Assembly: GCA_023213395.1 (NCBI GenBank)
Contig: CM041465.1
Coordinates: forward strand, 180,365,741 to 180,429,740
Reading direction: 5' to 3'
Origin: Cycas panzhihuaensis
Lineage: Eukaryota > Cycadophyta
Length of the DNA stretch: 64,000 nucleotides
Made by a program: the position numbers and the translations under genes. Positions 46,980 to 58,006 of this stretch are shown piece by piece (the stretch's first letter is position 1; every line of letters starts with the position of its first letter). The notes beneath the pieces are model-generated. The model did no database searches, was not told the DNA's origin, and saw only the letters and a program-made list of their open reading frames with translations.

Positions 46980-49036
46980 TGTTTTTTACAATCTAAGAAC
47001 TTTACAGTCATCACACCAATAAGTAAATGAGAGTATATAGTTCTCACTTTCTAACTTAGCTTAGTTTACCTTAGATTAGTTATTTTACAAGCATATATTA
47101 TTGTTTATCTATTGGTCTATTAGATGAATATGCTTATTTTAGTCAATGATGAGTTTAACCACGATTGCTGGCTTCATAATTATCCATCAAAGCTAAGTAA
47201 GTTAAAAAAATGCCTCTCACTACCTTTGCAAGACACATCTTTCCCTTCTCTTGTTCCTATTTATAGTATTATTCTATCTAGTTTGCTTGTTTGAATATCT
47301 TTTTCTTCAAAACTAGTATTTTTTAATGTTTTCTTAATCCATTCTACCATGACTATTGTTATATCAATTTGATTCATATTTCCATATTTGTAAAATTATG
47401 ATTTCTATGGTACCACGAAATTCACCATGGTACTACTCTAAAACTTTGAGGTAACACTTCAAACTTCACAGTATTGATTTTTTACTTTTAAAAGTTTTTG
47501 GCCTATAGTTGGTTACATATTTATGGTACCTACCTATGGGCCTATCCACTTATTCCATTTAAAATGTAGGCTACCTATGGATTTTGATTTAATACCATAT
47601 TTCTAGCATTGATTCCCCCTAAAACCATGGGTAATTAGCCCATGGTATCCCCCTAATCTATGGGCCTAAAACCATGGGCCCTAGACCTTCTATTTCTCTA
47701 TATATGACCTCCTTTTCATTAAAAAAGGAGGTCAATTTTAAAGTTGTTATATTGTAAAATCTAGCTAGAATTCCCATTTACATGTAAACCTAATTGTTGG
47801 CTTCCTTACTTGGCTTGGAGATTGAAACCTAATTGATGTTGGACCACTCTCGACTGAAGTAGATTATCATTGATATCTCACCTTTATTGAGAAATGGGGT
47901 AATCATCACATAATACTAGAATTTTTACCTTCTATTTAAGTGCTTTTCATTTTCTTTTTAACATATAATTGTTATTATTTTATGCTTTTATTCATCTCAA
48001 TTTTAGTTTGCATGCTTCACCCTTCCATGTGTTGGTGTCTTATGGAGAGAAATAAGGTTTAGTATTTCTTGCTAAGCTAAGAAAATTTGGCAATATTGCC
48101 ATTTCCAAGGCCCTCTTTATACTTCCTTAATATTTGTTTAAGATTACATTTCAATCTTTTTAAAATAGTCTTTTTATTAGAAATTTTCCTATATATTTAC
48201 ATGTAAGCTAACTTAAAATAAGTGGAGGAGTTCCTTATGTATTTATCATAGGTTGAAGAAGTGCTTGAAGTAGTTGGAAGAGCCTTTGTCTTCCCCCTTC
48301 CTTCATCCTCTTTCCCCAACTGATAAGGTGCTTATTACATGGTCATTATACTACCCAAATCCTTATAGAAAGTCTTAAAAAGGTTGGTATTCTAGGTTGG
48401 TTTTAATGTTATTTTTAGCACATTTAATTTTTCAAATAAACTTTTTTTTTTTATTATAGGTCAATCTAGCAAATAGAAATGGTATTGGATTTTTCTTAGA
48501 AATATGTCATATTTACATGCTTACCTAATCCTATTTTGAGCATGTTGGCTTGGAGAGCTAAAAGTTCCTTGAAAAGAGGATTTGAATTGAATATTTAGTG
48601 CATTATTTTGGGTATTCTTACAACCCTCCATTTGTAGATTTAATTTCAAAGAAAAAGGTTTAAAAGTGTATTTTTATTTTATATATTTATTTAAAAATAA
48701 AAATTTAGGAAAAAATAGCTTATTTGTCACTTGTTCATCACTATTCATCTCTTCTCTATCTCATGTGTATATATGCTTTTGGTTTTAAAACAAAAATAAA
48801 TCTCTTTATCTACATTGCATTACATTGCATGTGCTTATTATTAGTTTAGTCCTTTTGGTCAGTACCTTTGAAAGCCATAACAGGGAAGAGGCTCACACCT
48901 ATTAGAGAGGAGAACATTGAAAGTGCATTTTCATTAACCTTTTTTTGTGTTGTCCTCTTAAAGAATACATGGACTAAGTAGTAGAGATCTAGTAGATAAA
49001 AAGTGGTCCTTTTTTAAATTATTCATACCATGTTTA
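46980..49036 (+). repeat. Fossil Tat LTR, left part
   Basis: Begins TGTTTTTTACA after a polypurine tract. It has a TATATAT word near 47699 followed by an inverted repeat GACCTCCTTTT...AAAAAAGGAGGTC (47705-47733), in the place where the intact LTR has TATAAGTA and CCTCATCATTTTGAGG. The right part, if present, would continue at 56846 after element F. No gene seen in 47000-49036. Confidence 0.5.
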
Positions 49037-49333
49037 TAAAAAGAGTCGATTTATCCTTCATCTCATGCACTAAACACAAAGGCAAACATGGGAGCAAGAG
49101 AGACTTGAGAGAAAGAAAGTAGCTCTCACAAAATGGGGAGGTAAGAATGAATCTCCTCTATTGAGCTTTTACTTTTATATTGAGAGAGGGAGCATTAGAG
49201 TTAGGTGAAATGAAATTACACATAATACACATGAAAGTGCATTTCACTTAAGTGATCTAATTTAAAGTTCACTTAAGACCCTTTTTCAAAATAATCAACT
49301 AATGTAATGACATTATGACATTAATCCTTTTCA
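49037..49333 (-). repeat. 3' LTR of element F
   Basis: 297 bp on the lower-coordinate side, ending CCTTTTCA on the plus strand. The outer end has decayed from TGGAAAGAG to TAAAAAGAG. Confidence 0.9.
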
Positions 49334-49346
49334 ATGTCCCCCTTAA

Positions 49347-49800
49347 TGGTATAAGGTCATTTCATCCTATTTTATTCTATCCTATGAGGTCTTCATTTGA
49401 GCCTCTTACAAAGTAAACTACCATGACACTTTTATGGGAAACCCTTATGGGGAAGAAAACCCACAAAATTTCTAATCTATTAACCAAGCTCAAGTGGCTC
49501 TTTAAATGAAGTTATATAGCCAATCAATACAATGAATTTTGTAGCTAAAATCTATTGAGTCTCCATATACCATTTGGTCATCCCCTATGCCCTTTTAGAT
49601 TTTCACAGGTTCTGATTTTCTAAAATGATACAACCCTTATCCTTTCACGCCCACAAGGGGTTTTAACAAATGGGATAGAGCAGAGACTTACTCTTGTCCA
49701 TCCACGCCCACAAGGGGTTTTCACGAATGAGACAGAGTATGATGGTCTTATTGTCATCTCCTTCAATCAGTCAGAGATGGAGGCCCTAAGGCCGAGTTAC
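49347..49800 (-). other. 3' untranslated region of element F
   Basis: Non-coding stretch between RNase H end and polypurine tract, aligned with 1-424 of element A. It contains two copies of a CCCACAAGGGGTTTT-type repeat (about 49651 and 49708). Confidence 0.6.
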
Positions 49801-51310
49801 TTTCAGAACTGTTCAAACTTCACCCTCTTCAGTGGTTTGGTGAAGATATCAGCCACTTGATTTGCTATGGGGTAGTACTCCAGTTGAATTATGCCATAAT
49901 GAACTAGTTCTCTAATCCTATGGACTTTCGTACTTATATGTTTAGTATGATCATGAAATACATGATTTTAGCTATCTGGATTGTAGATTGATTATCTACA
50001 TGTAAGTTAGTAGAACTTGTTTGGGTGGTATTTAATGTATTCAACAATTTTCTAAGCCATATCACCTCCTTGCTTATCTTAGAATCAATAATATACTCAG
50101 CTTCAGTAGTTGAGTATGCAACTATCTTCTATGATCTAGATCTCCATGATATTGGTGCTATTTTAAGAAATGTTACATATCTAGATGTAGATCTTCCTAT
50201 GTCTTTATTTTCGGCAAAGTCTAAGTCTGTGTATGCATAAAGTTTAAATTCTGCATTAGGTTCATACAACAGACCATATTTCTTAGTCATCTTTAGGTAC
50301 CCCAACACTCATATTGCAACTTGCCAATGATTCTGCTTAGGATTTGTCATGAATCTTACAAGAATGTCAACAGAGTGTAATATCTGGTCTTGTGTTGGTA
50401 GTATAGATGAGACTACCTACAAGTTACTTGTAGAGCATTGCATCTACCTCCCTAATGTCACCATTAATTTAGAGTTTAATATTAGGCTCCATAGGTGTAT
50501 CCACTAGTCGAGCATCTTCCAACTAAAACTTTGTTAGAAGATTGTTGATATATTTTTCTTAGGAGAGTAAGATTTTTCTATTATTTTAAGTTACTTCAAT
50601 TCCCAAGTAATATTTCATCAACCTGAGGTCAGACAATTAAAAAGATTTAGTAAGCTCATTCTTTAGCTAACTCATTACCTATTCACTATTCCCAATTATT
50701 AGCATGTCATCCATAAAGATTAAGAGGTAAGTGACTTTATCATTTTGGCACTTGATGAATAATGTTGCATCAATATCTTGATAGTTACAAATCTCATATT
50801 CAAGTTGCCTCATTCTTTTAAACAACTTGGTAAACCAAGCACGAGGGACTTGCTTTAAGCCATACAAGGACTTTTTGAGCCTGCAAATTTTATGCTCATG
50901 ACCAACAATCTCGTATCCTTTTGGCTGAGCCATGTAAATTTCTTCTTTAAGGTCACCATTGAGAAATTTGGTCTTAACATTGAGTTGGTGGATTTTCCAA
51001 CCATGGTGAGCAGCCAAGGCTATAAGAGTTCTGATTATAGGCTACTTGGTTGTAGGAGCAAAGATTTTAGTGTAGTCAATGCCTTCCCTTTGCGTGAATC
51101 CTTTTGCTACCAACCTCACCTTGTGTTTTTCTAGGGTGCCATCTAATCTATACTTGTTTTTGAGCACCCATTTATTTTAAACTATCTTTCTTCCAAGTGG
51201 TAGATCAACAAGCTCCTATGTACCGTTCTTAATAAGAGATTGATACTCTTCGTTCATGGCATTTCTCCAAGCTGTATGCTTTATAGCTTCTTGGTACATT
51301 AAGGGCTCTT
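49800..51310 (-). pseudogene. Element F reverse transcriptase-RNase H
   Basis: RT is open at 51017-50679: WKIHQLNVKTKFLNGDLKEE, KICRLKKSLYGLKQ and the active-site FMDDMLIIGNS. The N-terminal part (51300-51020) and RNase H (50660-49800, ending DIFTKPL-like near 49835) are in broken frames. The catalytic Asp pair is intact. Confidence 0.85.
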
Positions 51311-51840
51311 CATCAAGAGCAAGATGCAATTCTGCTAGTTCAAGCTCAATGGAAAGTGATTCATGTATCCTTGCTCTATGGGCACTTCTGGTGCCAGTTT
51401 TGCCAACCTCATTTGGTCACATGTCCTTGTGTAGCTGGTAGGCTTCATGAAAACCTCAAGTTGGGAATGGGATTTTTATTTCCACAACCTCATGATCTTC
51501 ATTTTGATCCTGAAAAGGATCATGTGAAATATTTGGCACAGAGGAAGTTGGCGATGCTGGAGAAGATGGGCCAGCTACAGATGTTGGAGAAAATGTTCCT
51601 TCTTCTATGGCTTTGCCTTTGTCAACTTGGATGTTCACAAATGATGGTGCTAGATGTGTACACATTAGCTGGGAGTCACATATTGTATCCTCTTAGGATC
51701 TATTATCAGATTCCAAGATTTTGAGTAATTGTTTAGCATCTCCCCCCCTAAATTTTGGAATCTAGACATCAAATTCAGTGGCATCATTAAATCGGTATGA
51801 AGGCGTCTTGGAGTCAAGTCTGAGTAATTGATCTTTAGTC
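51311..51840 (-). other. Element F integrase-RT linker
   Basis: The variable region between integrase and RT of the polyprotein, rich in acidic and Ser/Pro residues in one minus-strand frame (51665-51456, SVAGPSSPASPTSSVPN). Low conservation with element A, with the C8 run in A at 2382 matching C8 here near 51742. Confidence 0.55.
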
Positions 51841-52830
51841 TCTACAAAGATAACATCTCTAGTGATGATGATTTTAAGCTGTGAAGGTATGAAAACCTTG
51901 TATCCCTTTTTGTCCATAGTGTATCTAACAAAGATACCTTTGATGGCTCTATCTTGGAGCTTATTTCTATGTTCCTCCAGAATATGATCATAATAAGTAG
52001 AGCCAGAAATTTTGAAGTGGGAGATAGAGGGGGTTTATCCATACCACATTTCATGTGGAGAGGGGCTGAGCTTAGAGGGACTAACAGTGTTAATGCAATA
52101 CATAATAGTCCAGATAGACTCAGCCAAAAGATAGATAGGGACATTCTTATATATGAGCATAGCACGAGCCATATTCATGGTGGTCCTATTCATGCACTCG
52201 GCAACTCCATTTTGCTGGGGTGTACCTCCAATAGTGGTCTAATGTTTGATTCCATATTGATGTAGGGATGATTTAAACTCATTGGATGTGTACTCGTCAC
52301 CGTTGTCAGTCCTGAGTATTTTGATCTTGAATCCAAATTCATTTTCCACGTGGGCCTTAAAAGCTTGAAACATAGAAAAAGCTTCATCTTTCTTTGCAAG
52401 AAAAGCAACCCATACTTTCTTGGTAAAATCATCAATGAAAGTAATATAGTACCACTTCTGTTTGAGAGAAGGGATGGGCATAGGACCGCATATATCTGGG
52501 TGTACAAGCTACAAAGGTTGGCTAGATTTCCACTGACTACGAGGAAAGGGTTGTATTTGAGATTTGACAATAATACATGCTTCATATTTAAAGGGCTTAG
52601 AGGAGAGATTAGGCAAACCAGGAAGAGTGGCTTGTAGTTCTCTTAAATGATCAATTTTGATATGGCCCATACGAGCATACCATAGGGCTTCTTGGGACAA
52701 CTTTTGAGGAGTCAAGGTTGTGGTAAAAGCAGATTCATCATCAACATAGTTGGCTTTGGAGGATGGTGAGCCAATTAGGCAAAAAGGTTTGCCATAAAAA
52801 ATTCCAGTCATAACCACGTATTTAAAGGAG
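51841..52830 (-). pseudogene. Element F integrase and preintegrase domain
   Basis: Preintegrase at 52817-52509 (QEALWYARMGHIKIDHL). The integrase core follows with PDICGPMPIPSLKQK (first Asp), FIDDFTKKVWVAFLAKKDEA, LRTDNGDEYTS (second Asp) and GVAECMNRT (Glu). All three catalytic acidic residues are visible, but the frame changes near 52240 and again downstream. The C-terminal region runs to about 51841. Confidence 0.85.
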
Positions 52831-52959
52831 AGTGAATGACATAGAGAGTTTAATTGGTTACAGTTACACTCAGATCAAATCCACGAGAGACAAGGGTGGA
52901 TAGGGAGAGCAGAGTTTGCTTCAAAGCTTGGGAGTTTCAAGTAAACAGTTCTAAGTCCT

Positions 52960-54281
52960 TCGAGTGGCTGAGATGATTTGTCAGCCATGTGTACAACACC
53001 ATGAACTTCAGAGTTAAAATCTTGAAAGAACTAGTGATGACAAATCATGTGTTGTGTTACTCTAGTATCCATGATCCATGATGAAGTATTTAAGGTGGCA
53101 CTATTTGCAACTCCAAGTGGTGAAGGCAAAAGTGAATAAGTATAGCCACAATGAGCCTCAATATACTTAGTGGATCTATCAACAACATTTGATGAAGTGG
53201 TCCAAATTCTTTGAAGGTGTGCATGAGCAAATTGCGTTCCACCAAAAGCATCTTCAAAAAAATTATTATTAACATTATGCGTACCATGGCGCTGTTGATA
53301 ACTTGGTAGTTTGTTGGTGGCAGTTCTGCAATTTTTTGTATAATGTCATTTTCTATTACACCTTTGGCACATAATTGTTTAATTTCAAGTCCAAGTATTA
53401 GGCTGGTTAGATTGTCTCTGATTACTAGATCTAGGTCCAAGTTGATTATTTTAGCCTTGGACTTAAGACTATTTTTGTTGGAGTTGAGGAACCTCTCGAC
53501 TAAGAGGACGTTATCTTTATTGTCTACCTCTTCCTCTTCCACGGGAATTACAACCTCTACGAGAGTATTGACCTTAATTTTTGGTATAACAAACATCTTC
53601 ATCCACTTCAAAAGTAGCATTAATTGGATATGATATAGTGGCAAAGTTAGTATCAAAGTTCTTATCAAATTCAATGAACTTATCAGTAAGATCCTCAAAG
53701 TTTAGGGTCTTCAAAGTTCCACTAGATTGAAGACTTCCTAATAGACTTTTGTAATCTAGGATATGGAGACATGACTAAATCAAGAAAGCCTATGCAATGC
53801 ATTGAGTTTTAAAATCTTTATCAATGGCTTGCTTGATTAGAAGAAAGAGATTGATTGTCTTACTTGCATATCCTTTCTGTATTTTTAATTTGTTCATCTT
53901 CAATACTAAGCAAACAAATTTTAAGTCTGATTTAGTGTTAAAGTTCTTCTTAAGAACTTCAAGAACTTTCCATGCTATATCATGTACATCTTCATCAATG
54001 AGTTTATGTAAGGAATAATTAGTAACAAACAGTATCCCTGCACGGATTTTATCATCATCAAGTTCCCATTAGCATTTAGTTACAGCTTCATTGGGAGCAG
54101 TTAGAGCACCTCCTCCTGAAGCAACTGTGGTAGCTGTAGGTACAATAGATGGTGTAGGTTATAAGTGATCTCTCCATAGACCTTCATACTTTACAGTATT
54201 TCTGACACCAGTGAACCACATATCTCAATTTTCTTTCTTTTTTAGAATGCAATTCACATTTTGCTTGAACTGTGAAGACAT
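52960..54281 (-). pseudogene. Element F gag-protease
   Basis: Gag starts at the ATG ending at 54281 (MSSQFKQNVNCILKKKEN, stop, DMWFTGVRNTVKYEG). The zinc knuckle lies at 53328-53369, CQRCNRK-stop-HYTKNC, keeping all C/H ligands but with TGA at the usual Gly. The protease loop SWIMDTRVTQHM lies near 53045-53085, with Arg for the conserved Gly after DT. The long leucine-rich open frame at 53698-53090 is a different frame and not the protein. Confidence 0.8.
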
Positions 54282-54445
54282 GGTGTCTTTTTAGAAGGGA
54301 AAAAATAAACAAGGGACTATAAAAGTGATGGTAATAAATGACCAATCACTATTTATAAATAGGAAATGTAATGAAGTAGTGTAGTAGAAGGAAGAAGAAG
54401 TGAGAATGGTTACTCAAAGATGAAGGGAGTAACTTAGAGAAAAGT

Positions 54446-54583
54446 CACTAACACTTGTGACAAATATTAACCTAATGTAGCAGGAATATGAGAAACACTA
54501 TGATAAGAATTGGCCGCTAACACTTGTGGCAAATATTAACCTGACATAATAAGAATATGAGAAGCACTATGATTGTGATTACA
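54446..54583. repeat. 69-bp tandem repeat in element F leader
   Basis: Units start at 54446 and 54515 with C(A/G)CTAACACTTGTG(A/G)CAAA and continue through an AATATGAGAA(A/G)CACTATGAT segment. Diverged but clear. Confidence 0.8.
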
Positions 54584-56295
54584 CTATGGATCATTTTTAA
54601 GAAATAAGTAAGTGATCAATATACAAGATTGTAGGCCAATGTAGAAGTTGACATCATTGGGTTTACACAACTTGAAACTCAAATGTAGGATGTGTAATTA
54701 ACCCAATAACCTCTAACTTATGTCCAACATGTAGTTGAGGTTGTTGAAGGGATGCCTAGGCTTCTAGTAGAATTAAGTTGGCCTTCACTCGCAATGCCCA
54801 CAATTATACTTGATGATGAAATCCAAGTCACAACGGAGCCTAGGTACTCCCAATCCTCACCCAATTCACCAATGAGCAACTATATACCCCTCTAAAGCAT
54901 GGTACATGCATACCCATGGCTATGACAGATATTGGATCAGGTATATTTTAATCTTGTATTAAATTTTTAGTTTTCCCAGTTGGTTATCAAGATGATCCTT
55001 GATTGAGGCACTATGGTATGGCTAACCAAACCTCACCAATATTCTGGTTTAGTCCAGTCCAAACTTGAAACCCACACCTCCTTTATGGCACGGCATTCTG
55101 CGAACCAAGGTATCTCAACCTTGGTGAGTGGGTGAACAAGTACAAGATGGAAGAAAATAACGTACGTGATGCGTTCCTTTTAGGAAGAGTGAAAAGTTTG
55201 TCAAATTACATCAAACATACATTTAACTAAAAATAGAATGCTTGATTGGAGTGCTTGCTTGAAGTTTCTTTAGAGTGCTTGCTTTGAGTGATTTTAGAGT
55301 GCTAAAATGTAATGCTAATAAGTGAGTGAGGACATTAGATATTTCTCTAATCCAGGTGTTTTTTTTCTCACTTTTACAATGGGCTTTTAAGCCTTATAAA
55401 AAGAAGGAAGAATTTTTTTTCACTTTTTTTTTTTTGTTAATACAAAAGAAAGTAGTCTTTACTAAACCAATATTAACTTTCTCCCACAATGTCAAAATAG
55501 AGTGCCAATTTTTGTGCTGCAAACTACACTTAGAGCTTCATCTTTAGGAAGTGGAATCAAGTCCAAATGAGTTCTGGAAAGTTTTTAGCAGCCCCACAAA
55601 GTTAGGAAATTATATTTTTCTAGAATTCTTACTAAAAATAACTGTTGTTCACTAAAACATCAATAACTTCCTCATATGACATCCAAATTAGGTGCCAGTT
55701 TTTGTGCTGGAAAGTAGAGAGCCTCATCTTTGATAATTGGAACCACGTTAATTGGATCTCTATAGAAGATTTTACAGACATGTGAAGTTCAACATCAAAT
55801 TATATTTTTGCAAAAATTTCAGCTTGCTAATATCTCATTAATACATGATACCATATGAAATTTCCATCATTTTTTGATCACTAGGATCCCAATATAAGTA
55901 AGGTGAGAGCATACAATGATGGATATTTTTAATGGATTGAAATTATTTAAAAAGAAAATGGTAAAACCTCCCTTTATAATCATTATTCTAAATACTGAAA
56001 AAATTTTGATAGCATTTTCCCTTGTTAAATGGATAAAAAAGGGAAAAGGAAAAGAAGAATGAGATAGCATGAATGACCACCAAAGGATTGGAATCCTTGG
56101 GCCTTACAACTCCTTGTATTATGCTTCCAAACCTGCAAAAGAGAAAGGAAAAGTAAACAATACAAAATATACTATCATAATAACTTGAAAATATTTCTAA
56201 ATTCACTTTCACAATCTCCTTCACCACATGGATTATGGGGGAGAAGGAAGTGATGGCTCCATTGCAAGTGTAAGTGAGGAATATGAAGGAAGTAA

Positions 56296-56307
56296 GCTCT
56301 GATACCA
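56296..56307 (-). other. Second primer-site sequence inside element F leader
   Basis: Minus strand TGGTATCAGAGC, a full 12-base match to the initiator-Met-tRNA primer site, 242 bp inside the LTR. It follows GACAAG, the same two-base AG gap after CA that the array LTRs show. Confidence 0.6.
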
Positions 56308-56358
56308 CTTGTCACCAGTTTCTATTATATCAAAATCCCTAGGGTGATTTGGGAAGAG

Positions 56359-56415
56359 GACTTCCTCGTGATAGTTAGCGTCATGTGCTCCAACACTCCC
56401 CTATCACGAGGAGTC
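56359..56415. other. Inverted repeat in element F leader
   Basis: Arms 56359-56374 (GACTTCCTCGTGATAG) and 56401-56415 (CTATCACGAGGAGTC) pair over 15 bases with one bulge and a 26-base loop. In RNA this would be a stable hairpin between the two primer sites. Confidence 0.75.
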
Positions 56416-56535
56416 GACTATAACTATATGGCAATGCATGTCCACCATGGTGTTCCTTAGTGGCCACCGCCCCACCTTTACATATGTCCGGGTGTGCTAC
56501 CACGATAACACAGGTCTAGTTTTAAACCCTAGTCA

Positions 56536-56546
56536 CTCTGATACCA
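56536..56546 (-). other. Primer binding site of element F
   Basis: Minus strand TGGTATCAGAG, two bases after the LTR end. Confidence 0.75.
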
Positions 56547-56548
56547 CA

Positions 56549-56845
56549 TGGAAAGAGTGGATCTATCCTTCATCTCATGCACTAAACACAAAGGCAAACA
56601 TGGGAGCAATAGAGGCTTGAGAGAAAGAAAGTAGCTCTCACAAAATAGGGAGGTAAGAATGAATCTCCTCCATTGAGCTTTTACTTTTATATTGAGAGAG
56701 GGAGCATTAGAGTTAGATGAAATGAAATTACATATAATGCATATGAAAGTGCATTTCACTTAAGTGATCTAATTTAAAGTTCACTTAAGATCCTTTTTTG
56801 AAATAATCAACTAATGTAATGACCTTGTGATATTAACCCTTTTCA
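56549..56845 (-). repeat. 5' LTR of element F
   Basis: 297 bp, plus-strand ends TGGAAAGAG and CCTTTTCA, followed by GTTTA. Confidence 0.92.
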
Positions 56846-56850
56846 GTTTA

Positions 56851-57365
56851 GTTAGAGATTCTTATGAGGATGGGAGGGACCTAGTACTATCATTTTAGAA
56901 CTTGGTATTTAAGCTTAAACTAGTTCTTAAGATATTGCATTGATGCAACCAATAATCTTCCACTAGCTTATGTTTGAGGACAACCACCTTGCATAAAGAG
57001 TTTATACATAGAAGGTGTTATGAATTACTAGTTTTATAGTATCATGAGTCTACCCCATGTTTATGTATTTTATATTAAAATAAAGTTGTTACATAAAAGA
57101 ATAGCTACCATAGGATGAATCCTCCATGTAAAGGCATTGAAGTTATGTTTACTACTATTGATATCTTCATGCATGCATGAGGGAACTTGTGTATTTACAT
57201 TTTTATCATTTTTATTGTTCATGATAGGTTGAATTAAAAGCATGCAAGCAAGACTTAGGTATTAATAGCTAACTACTAATCATTGAGTAAACCACTTTGT
57301 AAATTTTCAGTGATAAGTTAATGATTGGTGAGTCAAAAAGTTTCCTTTAGGTGAGACTAAGTGGC
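56851..57365. other. Sequence between elements F and G
   Basis: About 500 bp of AT-rich non-coding DNA. It should be continuous with 49036 before F inserted, so it is probably more of the fossil LTR, but I cannot align it convincingly. No gene seen. Confidence 0.4.
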
Positions 57366-57370
57366 ATAAT

Positions 57371-58006
57371 TGTTGAGAATACAAGGTCCCAACCCTTAAA
57401 TCGCCACCAAGATCTAAACTATTCTTGCAACTAGTTATAGAAATCAAAACTAAAGATTACATGCAAGTTCTTAAACCAAAGATAAAATAATAAAATAAAC
57501 AAGAAATCCAAGCATCATAAATACACCCAATATAACGTGGTAAAATCCTAACATTGTGCTAAGGAAACATCCACACAGGAAAGGTATCGATCTTTATTGT
57601 CAAAGAATGGAGAAAATGTACATAATCTTGTAGCAGAGTGCTCACAGTAAGCTCAACTCTTCATAGTATATTGAATATAATCAACATAATGAAAAATGTG
57701 CTAAATTTGACTACATGAGAGGGTCATCCGATGCACAAATCTCAACTGTAGAATCTAGGGTATTTTGAGCAAATGACCCTGATTCTCTTTACATTTAATA
57801 TACTTTCCAGTGTTTATTTTTTTGGGTTGGGGGCTATCACCCTCGAACCCCCTCTTTGCGGGGGGCGTTCCACTCCCCCCACATCCCCCTAGCCAAGGGG
57901 GGCTCTCGCCCCCCTTGGAACCCTCTTAGGAAGGTTTGGAGGAGAAATCACACTATCAACATGTTAAACTTTTAGGCTCCAACCATTGTTATCACATTAC
58001 CTAACA
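57371..58006 (-). repeat. 3' LTR of element G
   Basis: 636 bp, TGTTGAGAATAC...ACCTAACA. GC-rich palindromic block at about 57835-57940. Confidence 0.92.

Larger units (their letters stand above)
44483..49036 (+). mobile_element. Fossil Gypsy/Tat relative (3' part)
   Basis: Heavily mutated sequence co-linear with the end of the 13055-30337 element. It shows an aRNH-like stretch at 45485-45900, the CACTAAGAGGATAAACTATAG motif (first bases near 46678), a polypurine tract at 46968-46979 (TAAGGGGGTAAG) and an LTR start at 46980. The LTR-like part includes GGTACCACGAAATTCACCATGG (starts 47409), comparable to 28070-28105. No frame is open beyond chance. C-to-T and G-to-A change is extensive. It is cut by the 3.4-kb element on the left and by element F on the right. 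Confidence 0.65.
54285..56548 (-). other. Long leader of element F
   Basis: 2.26 kb between gag and the 5' LTR, unusually long for Copia. It holds a 69-bp tandem repeat (54446-54583) and two diverged copies of a block of about 185 bp (starting near 55470 and 55650). It also holds a second perfect primer-site sequence (56296-56307) and a strong inverted repeat (56359-56415). No coding signal. It may include an older nested insertion. Confidence 0.6.
49037..56845 (-). mobile_element. Copia element F, complete
   Basis: 7.8-kb element with two 297-bp LTRs (49037-49333, 56549-56845) that differ at about 19 positions by eye, nearly all transitions. Exact target duplications GTTTA flank it (49032-49036, 56846-56850). 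The polypurine tract (minus strand TTAAGGGGGACAT) lies at 49334-49346 and the primer site at 56536-56546. The order on the minus strand is gag, protease, integrase, RT, RNase H. It is the same family as A. All frames are broken. Confidence 0.93.

Noticed and set aside
53090-53698. Leucine-rich 202-codon minus-strand frame in element F
   Set aside because: Out of frame with the gag zinc knuckle at 53328-53369. The true gag sequence lies in a neighbouring frame.
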